Below are positions 6,735-12,396 of a stretch of DNA of 12,396 nucleotides, in pieces (the first letter of the stretch is position 1; each line of letters begins with the position of its first letter). The stretch is from Oscillospiraceae bacterium (lineage in GTDB: Bacteria > Bacillota > Clostridia > Clostridiales > Clostridiaceae), in contig WQUF01000223.1 in the NCBI GenBank assembly GCA_009785875.1, positions 1 to 12,396 on the forward strand. Reading direction: 5' to 3'. A model generated the notes under the pieces. It was given only the letters and a program-made list of their open reading frames with translations. It made no database searches and was not told where the DNA came from. The translations under genes and the position numbers were made by a program.

Positions 6735-8312
6735 TTATTCAATATATCGTTTTATAATGCATTCATGCTGTTTAGAGACCTTATTATAATTAATTCCGAT
6801 TAGCAAAGCATTATCTTTAAATTCCTTCAAAACATCGGTATATTGTTTATTTTCTATTTGCTCTATAGCTCCTTTGGCTGATTTATCCCATTTAAGTTCA
6901 ATTATCATTGCTGGCTTATATATGTATTTTTTTCTTGGTCTAAAGAACAAATCCGCAAAACCTTTTCCTGCTGGAATCTCTCTCTCAATGGTGTAATACT
7001 GTCTGGCACTGTAATAAGCAATAGAAAGTACACAGGATAATGCGTTTTCATCATTATATTTGATTATAGATGTTTCGTTGTGTGCTTTTTCTATTGATCT
7101 AGCAACAGCTTGTGCATCCTCATTCCATGTAGCATTCAATAAATCATTTGACGCTTGTATAGAGGATGCTATTTCTTCCCAGCCCACAGTGCCACTTATT
7201 GTCGATATAAATTCATCGAAAATTTCTTTGTTTGGAATAAAAACTTCCTTTGTTTCAAAATCATATCCTAAATATCCCAAATGGATGAGCAATGTAAAAA
7301 TATCGTTATATGATTCATATGGGACCATATCATTGTTAAATCTACGAATATCAATACGCTTTCTTTCACCAGCCAATAGCTCAATAAAAGCATCTTTTAA
7401 CCCATCTTTATTTATTTTGACATAAATTTTTAGAGCTTCGTAACTCTCTGTTTGGCTCCAATAATTGTCGAACTCTCGTAAACGTAAAGCTGTTACCACT
7501 GATTTTGGATTATACACAGATATGTTTTTTTTGAAACGATACCCATCATACCACTGTGCCATTTCATCATAATCCATTTTATATTTTCGAGATAGAGATT
7601 TTACTTCAGTTTCAGTAAATCCAACGAATTCTAAAAGCGGTCCTGGATTCGTCATTGAAAATTCATCAAACATATTTAAGGCAGAATGTGTTCCATATTT
7701 CTTTACAGGTAAAATCCCTGTCATGTATGCTAAAGCTACATACTCTCTGTCTTTTAAGAGATTCCTAAGAAAATCTAAATAGATTTCTTGACAAGTCTCA
7801 TTCTTTTTATATTCTCTAAATATACAGTCCCACTCATCAATTATAAAAATGATCGGAATCTTTGAAACTTTAAATATATTCTGTAAAATGTATGCGAGAC
7901 TTATCTCTGTATAATTCATGTTTATCTCAGGATACTCTTCTAAAATATCATTGATTATTCTGTCTTTTATAAGCTCTAACATATTTTCTATATTAGAGGA
8001 TTCGCTTAGAAACTCTTGCATGTTTAAAAAAACCACATTATACTTATTTAAATGCCCTTTAAAAGAATGTTCTTTAGATATGGTCAAATTTTCGAACATT
8101 TGAAATGAATCAAAGTTATGTCCATAATACGCCGATAGCATTTCAGCAGTCATTGTTTTACCAAAACGTCGTGGACGGCTTATGCAAACATATTTCTGCT
8201 TTGTGCCAAGTACTTCATTTGTATAAGCAATTATACCAGATTTGTCAACATAAATCTTGGAACGTAAAGATTCTTCAAACTTTTCCTTTGATGGATTAAG
8301 ATAAAAACCCAT
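6735..8312 (-). CDS. AAA-ATPase_like / PDDEXK_9 family protein
   Basis: A predicted ATPase with a C-terminal nuclease-fold domain, from a family found in many copies in Clostridia and Bacteroidetes. The N-terminal YVDKSG box (21-26) is followed by the family's P-loop SRPRRFGKTM (45-54, K52/T53) and Walker B IIFIIDEWD (154-162, D159/E160). The segment YMTGILPVKKYGTHSALNMF (196-215) is also characteristic. The PD-(D/E)XK-like part has GFADLFF (D454), IELKW (E472, K474) and Q485/Q490 further on. Metal-binding positions are present, so it may be an active nuclease, but the cellular role is unknown; defence, mobility and regulation have all been suggested. At 525 aa it has usual length. GAGGTGA precedes the ATG. 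It has its own promoter (8337-8345) and terminator (6711-6733), so it is a single-gene unit. Confidence 0.85.
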   Translation of the reverse strand: MGFYLNPSKEKFEESLRSKIYVDKSGIIAYTNEVLGTKQKYVCISRPRRFGKTMTAEMLSAYYGHNFDSFQMFENLTISKEHSFKGHLNKYNVVFLNMQEFLSESSNIENMLELIKDRIINDILEEYPEINMNYTEISLAYILQNIFKVSKIPIIFIIDEWDCIFREYKKNETCQEIYLDFLRNLLKDREYVALAYMTGILPVKKYGTHSALNMFDEFSMTNPGPLLEFVGFTETEVKSLSRKYKMDYDEMAQWYDGYRFKKNISVYNPKSVVTALRLREFDNYWSQTESYEALKIYVKINKDGLKDAFIELLAGERKRIDIRRFNNDMVPYESYNDIFTLLIHLGYLGYDFETKEVFIPNKEIFDEFISTISGTVGWEEIASSIQASNDLLNATWNEDAQAVARSIEKAHNETSIIKYNDENALSCVLSIAYYSARQYYTIEREIPAGKGFADLFFRPRKKYIYKPAMIIELKWDKSAKGAIEQIENKQYTDVLKEFKDNALLIGINYNKVSKQHECIIKRYIE

Positions 8313-8336
8313 TATAAGTCACCTCTATTCTATATA

Positions 8337-8345
8337 ATTGTAACA
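8337..8345 (-). promoter_or_regulatory. Extended -10 promoter element for the AAA/PD-(D/E)XK gene
   Basis: On the minus strand TGT then TACAAT (8345-8337) is an extended -10 with one mismatch, about 25 bases upstream of the ATG at 8312. No good -35 is seen at the right spacing, which is tolerated for extended -10 promoters. Confidence 0.45.
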
Positions 8346-8362
8346 TAAAAAGCTCTCTATGG

Positions 8363-8386
8363 TGTATTTTGTATATTGAAAATACA
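8363..8386. repeat. Short inverted repeat upstream of the AAA/PD-(D/E)XK gene
   Basis: TGTATTTT (8363-8370) and AAAATACA (8379-8386) form 8-base arms around an 8-base centre. There is no T-run on either side, so it does not look like a terminator. It sits just upstream of the extended -10 and could be an operator, or chance in AT-rich DNA. Confidence 0.3.
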
Positions 8387-8436
8387 TCTTCATTTATGTG
8401 GATTTACAGTGAAATTTTTTCAATGTATTAATACTA

Positions 8437-9297
8437 TTAAATAAGTGACATATATGTAGCAACAGTTATGATCATTACACCTCCGATAATTTCTTGCAGT
8501 TTTGATGGTTCATGTAAAAAGACAAACGCAAGCAATATGGCATAGACTGGCTCCAAACCTGATATTATGCTCGCTATGCTAGCTTTAACTGTACGCAATC
8601 CTTTTACGAAAAGTCCATGAGCAATAGCTGTAAAGACAATGCCATAAAGCAAAAGTAACCCTGCATCATTCAGTGTAACTGATGGTTTCATTGCAATTAT
8701 AAATGGAAGCAAAGCTATTGCTGCTGTGCTTTGTTCGTAAAACACAATTACGTATGAACTATATCGAGCAGAAAACCTTCTATTTAAAAGCGTCATTACG
8801 GCATAAGTTAAGCTAGAAGCAAGACCCAATACTATTCCTGTAGTATACGTGCTATCGCTATACTTACCAAAATTCATCGCTACTACTGCTACGCCAAAGA
8901 GCATTATTAATGCACAGATTACCGCCTTTACTTGCAGCTTCTCTTTAAACATCAAGGGTTCAAAGAATGCAATGAACACAGGGAACGTCGAAAATGTTAC
9001 AGTTCCCACTGCAACATTTGATACCCTTATGGACTCTATAAATGAAAACCAATGCACAGCGAGGTTGATTCCAGTAACGATGAAGAGAAGAGCATCTTTT
9101 TTGATCTCAACTCTTAAGTTTTGTTTGGAAACTAAAATCAATATTGCGAGAAAAATCGACGAGAACAAAACACGCCCAAATGTGATTACAAGTGCTGACT
9201 GCCCTATAAACCTCGCAAAGAGCGCACTGAATCCGAATAAAAATACGGATAAGTGTATAAAATATAGATCATAGTTTTTCTTTGTTGAATTATTCAT
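8437..9297 (-). CDS. EamA/DMT-superfamily transporter (RhaT/YdcZ-like drug/metabolite exporter)
   Basis: A ten-helix membrane transporter, probably an exporter of a metabolite or drug. The sequence shows two homologous EamA halves: the first from LYFIHLSVFLFGFSALFARFI and ending with LQVKAVICALIMLFGVAVVAM, the second from GIVLGLASSLTYAVMTLLNRRF and ending with LEPVYAILLAFVFLHEPSKLQEIIGGVMII. The FLHEP-type glutamate motif is typical of the family. About 286 aa is normal length. The ATG at 9297 is preferred because GAGTGAG lies 7 bases upstream; an in-frame GTG at 9309 would add four residues but has no well-placed SD. The gene follows the methyltransferase with a 59-base gap and no terminator, so it may be the last gene of the 8437-11679 cluster and export that cluster's product or target. 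The substrate is unknown. Confidence 0.85.
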   Translation of the reverse strand: MNNSTKKNYDLYFIHLSVFLFGFSALFARFIGQSALVITFGRVLFSSIFLAILILVSKQNLRVEIKKDALLFIVTGINLAVHWFSFIESIRVSNVAVGTVTFSTFPVFIAFFEPLMFKEKLQVKAVICALIMLFGVAVVAMNFGKYSDSTYTTGIVLGLASSLTYAVMTLLNRRFSARYSSYVIVFYEQSTAAIALLPFIIAMKPSVTLNDAGLLLLYGIVFTAIAHGLFVKGLRTVKASIASIISGLEPVYAILLAFVFLHEPSKLQEIIGGVMIITVATYMSLI

Positions 9298-9356
9298 AAA
9301 ATTTCTCACTCTACTTAAAAATGCGTGTCCACTTTATTAGATCTCAACTTTTCTTC

Positions 9357-10148
9357 TTAAGGTTTTCTGCCAATTGCCATGATGTTTCTCGAAACACCTA
9401 ACAACTCAGGAATTGATTCAGTAAGCTCAATACATTTAAAAAGATGTTCTGTTGTTCTTTCATCTTTGAGTAAGCTGTTATCTCCCAATGCATTACCAAT
9501 ACCCTCAACTGCAATTAATTGTATATTCTTAAAATCAGCATCAGATACTTCAGAAAATATTTCTTTAGGAGTATGGCAATATGCTAAAGGTAAAGTAGAT
9601 TTATCAAGGATACCTGTGTTTACTACTTTTTTAAGATATTCAATAACCCAAATATCTATCAAATCATATTTTAAGGAAGCTATTAAGCTAGTATAACGAC
9701 TTATTACTGTGCAAAGCATATAACCCCCATGCTTCAATACACGAAACGCCTCGGTTAAGCATTTCAATCGAGATTCTCGGGATTGCAAGTGATATAAAGC
9801 TCCCATTAATAAAACTAAATCCATGCTTTCGTCATCATAGGGTAAATTGCGAGCATCAGCACAAGAATATGAAGCTAAAGATATATTATTAATCTGACTT
9901 TTTTGTTTCGCAATATCTATGTGTTTCTGCGCCAAGTCCAGTAAATGAACCCTATGTCCCATTTTCGCTAGCCAAAAGGAATAAGCTCCTGGACCTGCTC
10001 CTACATCGGCTATTTCCATAGTTTTATCACTGAGATAACGGCTAATGATTATTTTTGAACGCACAAATTCTAAAGTGTCTCGGGCTTCACGAGCTTCTTC
10101 ATTGTAACTATTCTCGTAAAACAACTTTACATCAATATTGTTTTCCAC
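9357..10148 (-). CDS. Class I SAM-dependent methyltransferase
   Basis: A soluble Rossmann-fold methyltransferase acting on an unknown small molecule or macromolecule. Motif I is EIADVGAGPGAYS (45-57), with acidic D71 ending strand 2 (VHLLDLA). Motif II-like CADARNLPYDDES (96-108), the MDLVLLMGALYHL segment (109-121) and a post-motif III RVLKHGGYML (136-145) follow. These resemble the UbiE/Methyltransf_11/25 group. The start is GTG at 10148, supported by AAGGTGG a few bases upstream; an ATG at 10150 is out of frame. It follows the P-loop gene by 22 bases, so it is co-transcribed with it. At 263 aa it is ordinary. It differs clearly from the other methyltransferase in the cluster (only motif-level likeness), so this is not a recent duplication. 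Confidence 0.88.
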   Translation of the reverse strand: MENNIDVKLFYENSYNEEAREARDTLEFVRSKIIISRYLSDKTMEIADVGAGPGAYSFWLAKMGHRVHLLDLAQKHIDIAKQKSQINNISLASYSCADARNLPYDDESMDLVLLMGALYHLQSRESRLKCLTEAFRVLKHGGYMLCTVISRYTSLIASLKYDLIDIWVIEYLKKVVNTGILDKSTLPLAYCHTPKEIFSEVSDADFKNIQLIAVEGIGNALGDNSLLKDERTTEHLFKCIELTESIPELLGVSRNIMAIGRKP

Positions 10149-10170
10149 ATATCCACCTTCTTATTTGAAT

Positions 10171-11007
10171 TTATAATATTCTCAAAAAAGATTCTACTTC
10201 TTTCCACAAAGCCTCCCAATCATAATCTGGATTTTCAAGTACAATAGTATTGATAGGCATTGATTTGATGATTTCTAATTCCATGCGTTTACGTTCTTCA
10301 ATGATCTGTACTGCGCCTTCAAAACCTTTAATACCACGCAGTTTCCCATAAGGCGTATTTTCCGAATAATCGATGACCATATCGATCCAACTGCCGTCCT
10401 CAAAAACTCTTTGTTTAGCTACACGCTCAATGGTTTCCCTGACATTCGGCTGAGAAAGATAAATTAAACATGGGGATAAATCTGCGACAGCCTGTAAAAA
10501 TGCGTTAATATGTGTTTTTAACATATCAATATCTGCATCATGAAAAAGCATTAACTCAGATACTTGATTTTGCAAAAGAGCACATTCAAATATATTCACT
10601 TCGTCTTTCTCTTTTGCTTCCTTAGAAAAAGCACTCCACCTCTTACTAAGTAATCTGTTGAAAACATCAAAGGGAACTCGATTATTATATACTTCATAGG
10701 ACTCCATTTCTTTGAAAAAAGCCTTATCATCTGTCTTTACTTGGGTATATGGAATAATTGCACAGTCATCTTCTATGTGAATGTTTTTGTCTATCTCATC
10801 CTTAAATTTCTCATATGATGCAAGAATTTTGTTAAGGAACTCAACAGGTATATAAGCATTCCAGGCAAGATCTGCAGGATGAAATCCACCTTCATTATAC
10901 AAGTTAGTTTTCAATCCTTGATTGTTGTAAAAATCAGCTATTCTTTGGGCAAAGGTAGATTTCCCTGAACCGGGTATTCCTTCAATCATTATTAGTTTTG
11001 TTTTCAT
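10171..11007 (-). CDS. P-loop NTPase, kinase-like protein of unknown substrate
   Basis: A small soluble ATP- or GTP-binding protein, probably a phosphotransferase. The N-terminus LIMIEGIPGSGKSTFAQRI places a classic Walker A GIPGSGKST at 10-18, as in nucleoside/nucleotide and antibiotic kinases. Later segments include the acidic NIFECALLQNQ stretch (about 138-148) and the LSPCLIYLSQPNVRETIERVAKQR region (about 177-200), which resembles the lid/Arg-rich part of P-loop kinases, though I cannot assign catalytic residues. Length 278 aa. The start ATG has AAAAGGAGGG just upstream, one of the best ribosome sites in the window. It lies 21 bases after the methyltransferase gene at 11029-11679 and 22 bases before the one at 9357-10148, so the three form a tight operon. 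Substrate phosphorylation in a resistance or detoxification pathway is an inference from context. Confidence 0.75.
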   Translation of the reverse strand: MKTKLIMIEGIPGSGKSTFAQRIADFYNNQGLKTNLYNEGGFHPADLAWNAYIPVEFLNKILASYEKFKDEIDKNIHIEDDCAIIPYTQVKTDDKAFFKEMESYEVYNNRVPFDVFNRLLSKRWSAFSKEAKEKDEVNIFECALLQNQVSELMLFHDADIDMLKTHINAFLQAVADLSPCLIYLSQPNVRETIERVAKQRVFEDGSWIDMVIDYSENTPYGKLRGIKGFEGAVQIIEERKRMELEIIKSMPINTIVLENPDYDWEALWKEVESFLRIL

Positions 11008-11028
11008 ATACCCTCCTTTTAATATAAG

Positions 11029-11679
11029 CTATTTATACCCAATAATAATCGTCGTATTTTCTTTTCTCCATATCTGCAAGGCTTTCTTAAATCCAGAGCT
11101 TAAAAACATTTTAATTTGATTATCTATTGTACAAGGAGTATCGTAATGATAAAACTCACATTCCGAAATCCCTTGTTCTATCCTAATTCGTTGATTTTCT
11201 GCAAAATAAAAGTCTTCTTCTGACTGGTCAATCACCATATAGTCACATTCAATATATAAACCATTTGGCTTTAATGAATCCCTGATCTTTGAGTATAATT
11301 TAACTTTATCTTCGTGGGAGAAATGGTGCATTGTCTGAAAAGATATCGCAGCATCATAAGTTTCTATGCCAAAATCAACATCAAAATAATTTCCGCAATA
11401 TAGCTTCACATTTTTATTCCAATATTTTTCTTTCAATTTATCAAGCATTGCTTGAGTTAAATCGATTCCTGTAACTTCAATATGGGGAATTAATTTGAAT
11501 ATTTCATTGAGTTCCAGACCAGTACCACAGCCTAAATCCAATAAGCTTTTGGTATCTAAAGGTAATAGCCTTGCCATTTCAATATACGCTTCTTTACAGC
11601 CTTCTACATCGTTTAGCATGTGTTCATCATATCCATCAATGCGAGCAGTAAAGAAATCACTCATTTTTTCAAGTTCCAT
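11029..11679 (-). CDS. Class I SAM-dependent methyltransferase, first gene of the 8437-11679 cluster
   Basis: A soluble Rossmann-fold methyltransferase of 216 aa. Motif I is LLDLGCGTGLE (46-56), the strand-2 acid is D73 in VTGIDLT, and the SFQTMHHFSHEDK stretch (113-125) with SLKPNGLYIECDY follows. The N-terminus FFTARIDGYDEHMLNDVEG occurs in a group of uncharacterised clostridial methyltransferases, going by recall. The substrate is unknown. The ATG at 11679 is preceded only by a weak AAAGAAAG-type site; an alternative start is Met6 at 11664. Upstream lies the dam-like remnant (11703-11813) and no obvious promoter of its own, so the cluster may be driven by what remains of that gene's promoter. 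Two good SD sites and short gaps tie it to the next two genes. Confidence 0.88.
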   Translation of the reverse strand: MELEKMSDFFTARIDGYDEHMLNDVEGCKEAYIEMARLLPLDTKSLLDLGCGTGLELNEIFKLIPHIEVTGIDLTQAMLDKLKEKYWNKNVKLYCGNYFDVDFGIETYDAAISFQTMHHFSHEDKVKLYSKIRDSLKPNGLYIECDYMVIDQSEEDFYFAENQRIRIEQGISECEFYHYDTPCTIDNQIKMFLSSGFKKALQIWRKENTTIIIGYK

Positions 11680-11702
11680 TTTATCATCAACTTTCTTTAA
11701 AT

Positions 11703-11813
11703 TTATGGTTCAATCAATCGATTAAACTTCTGTGGCATGTATCGCAATATTTGTGGTGCAAGAATTCGTTTTGATCCTTGATACTGGACTATATGTGGAA
11801 CTTTTCCATTCAT
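11703..11813 (-). pseudogene. N-terminal remnant of a D12-class adenine-specific DNA methyltransferase (dam/DpnM-like)
   Basis: The minus strand from the ATG at 11813 reads MNGKVPHIVQYQGSKR, ILAPQILRYMPQKF, then NRLIEP and a stop at 11703-11705. The HIVQYQGSKR and LIEP segments match the start of Dam/D12-type N6-adenine methyltransferases, where xYxGSK(R) contacts SAM and LIEP is followed by F-x-G-S/G. Here the frame ends exactly where that Phe-x-Gly motif should come, so about 90% of the gene, including the DPPY catalytic motif, is gone. It cannot be active. Only 23 bases separate its stop from the next methyltransferase gene, so the deletion or insertion breakpoint lies there. Family assignment is from memory of the motif pattern. 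Confidence 0.72.
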
Positions 11814-11852
11814 GTCTTATCGCTCATTTCTCTAAAGTAATTTCCTAATCTA

Positions 11853-11881
11853 AGTGTACCATTAAAAAGAGTCCTCCTCAA
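11853..11881 (-). promoter_or_regulatory. Weak candidate promoter upstream of the dam-like remnant
   Basis: On the minus strand TTGAGG (11881-11876), a 17-base spacer and TACACT (11858-11853) each match consensus at four of six bases. It follows the Rpn terminator and is the best candidate for driving the dam remnant and the methyltransferase cluster. The -35 overlaps an AGGAGG that may instead be a Shine-Dalgarno site. Confidence 0.3.
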
Positions 11882-11887
11882 CAAAAT

Positions 11888-11913
11888 AAAAAAAACTCTC
11901 AAATTAATGAGAG
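11888..11913 (-). terminator. Intrinsic terminator of the Rpn-family gene
   Basis: On the minus strand CTCTCA, a 6-base loop and TGAGAG (11913-11908 with 11901-11896) are followed by eight T (plus-strand A-run 11888-11895). The TAA stop of the Rpn gene (11904-11906) lies inside the loop. Confidence 0.85.
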
Positions 11914-12302
11914 CTATCATTTAGTAATTCATTCACCTGTTCAACTGTCATATTGTATTCATCTGCAATTTTTTCAAGAGGTATATTAAATTTCATCATA
12001 CTTTTAATACTCTTTTTAGTAGCCTCTCTAGTAGCCTCATCTCTTACCCAATCTTCTCTTGCTTGTCTGTCAGCCTCAAACCTTTCTAGCAAATCGATCA
12101 TTTCCTTTTCCTCCTCTTCTAAATTTGCATAATTAATCACTTCAGCTGCATTTTTGATATACCTTGGAGCATTTTTAGAAATATCTCTATCCATAAAATA
12201 ATCTCGCCAATGCCTTTGAATATCTGTGTCAAAATTCTTTTTTCTGTACTCAAAATAAGCTACATTAAAAGCAATAGGATGGCCTTCATTGTGTCTTCTA
12301 TC
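11904..12302 (-). CDS. Rpn-family (PD-(D/E)XK transposase/recombination-promoting nuclease) protein, 3' exon only
   Basis: The 132-codon C-terminal part of an Rpn-like protein. It contains RHWRDYFMDRDISKNAP, an acidic/charged helix (EEEEKEMIDLLERFEADRQ) and a final small helical unit (IPLEKIADEYNMTVEQVNELL), as in Rpn/PDDEXK_2 C-termini. The nuclease domain should be upstream and is not in the window. The open frame continues to an ATG at 12350, but those 16 codons are group II intron domain VI, so the true exon begins at 12302 (GAT). The frame across the predicted 3' splice site is open, so splicing could restore the protein if the 5' exon is intact. The gene ends in its own terminator. Family call is moderate because the diagnostic catalytic domain is not visible. 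Confidence 0.6.
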   Translation of the reverse strand, partial: DRRHNEGHPIAFNVAYFEYRKKNFDTDIQRHWRDYFMDRDISKNAPRYIKNAAEVINYANLEEEEKEMIDLLERFEADRQAREDWVRDEATREATKKSIKSMMKFNIPLEKIADEYNMTVEQVNELLNDSSH

Positions 12303-12396
12303 ATGAGGTAGGCACAGTTGCGCCATACTGGCTTTCACCTGCGGTTTCATCCATGCCCCCTCCCGAACCGTACGGACATCTTTCGATGTATACGGC
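12303..12396 (-). mobile_element. 3' end of a group II intron (domains V and VI) inserted in the Rpn gene
   Basis: The minus strand from 12396 holds domain V lacking only its first two bases (12396-12365). Domain VI follows: GAGG and GGGC on the 5' side pair with GCCU and CCUC on the 3' side (12313-12305) around an unpaired A at 12309, the expected branch point. Six bases after it the sequence is AT at 12304-12303, fitting the AY rule for the intron 3' end. The intron is in sense with the Rpn gene. Its reverse-transcriptase ORF, if present, would lie to the right of the window. Confidence 0.85.
12365..12396 (-). ncRNA. Group II intron domain V (catalytic hairpin), missing first two bases
   Basis: The visible 32 bases fold as GCCGTAT pairing with GTACGGT plus outer pairs, a 2-base CC bulge, an ACATC/GATGT upper stem and a GAAA tetraloop. 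With a preceding GA this gives the standard 34-nt domain V and its AGC catalytic triad; the A and first G would lie just outside the window. The match in size, bulge and tetraloop is very specific. Confidence 0.88.

Noticed and set aside
9298..9356. Terminator or separate promoter between the methyltransferase and EamA genes
   Set aside because: No stem with a T-run, and no -35/-10 pair with acceptable spacing was found in the 59 bases.
12303..12350. Coding start of the Rpn frame at the ATG at 12350
   Set aside because: The 16 codons before 12302 are group II intron domain VI, so the ATG is not a genuine start of the Rpn protein.

Overview
The window looks like an accessory, low-GC stretch of a Firmicute chromosome, most likely a clostridial anaerobe. 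The sequence is AT-rich, Shine-Dalgarno sites are strong (AGGAGG-type), TTG and GTG starts occur, promoters are sigma-A-like, and the gene families (Rpn-type proteins, AAA-ATPase_like/PDDEXK_9 proteins, YkcC/YkcB-like glycosyltransferases) are typical of Clostridia. The genus cannot be fixed from the sequence alone.

Layout. Positions 1-1722 (minus) hold a nearly complete LmrA/MsbA-type ABC exporter that runs off the left edge, with a clear sigma-A promoter at 1765-1793. Divergent from it, 1925-2923 (plus) encodes a membrane GT2 glycosyltransferase of the polyprenyl-phosphate-sugar synthase type. After a long inverted-repeat terminator (2925-3050) comes 3159-4538 (plus), a four-repeat DUF347/COG4705 membrane protein with an extra outward-facing helical tail. 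Its frame runs through a bidirectional terminator into the 3' end of the convergent gene. Positions 4477-6570 (minus) encode a GT39/ArnT/YkcB-like transferase. GT2 and GT39 probably work together: the first loads a sugar on undecaprenyl phosphate, the second transfers it outside the membrane. Their upstream regions share an operator-like motif, and a third related copy lies in the loop of the 2925-3050 structure.

Positions 6735-8312 (minus) encode an AAA-ATPase_like plus PD-(D/E)XK protein of a family abundant in Clostridia. Positions 8437-11679 (minus) form a compact cluster: a SAM methyltransferase, a P-loop kinase-like protein, a second SAM methyltransferase and an EamA-type exporter. It resembles a small-molecule modification/resistance or detoxification cassette, but the substrate is unknown.

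The right end (11703-12396) is a graveyard of mobile and restriction-type DNA. There is a 36-codon N-terminal remnant of a D12-class adenine DNA methyltransferase (dam-like) cut just before its SAM motif, the 3' exon of an Rpn-family gene with its own terminator, and the domain V/VI end of a group II intron inserted in sense inside that Rpn gene. No tRNA, rRNA or CRISPR array was seen, and no gene-free stretch exceeds about 235 bases.
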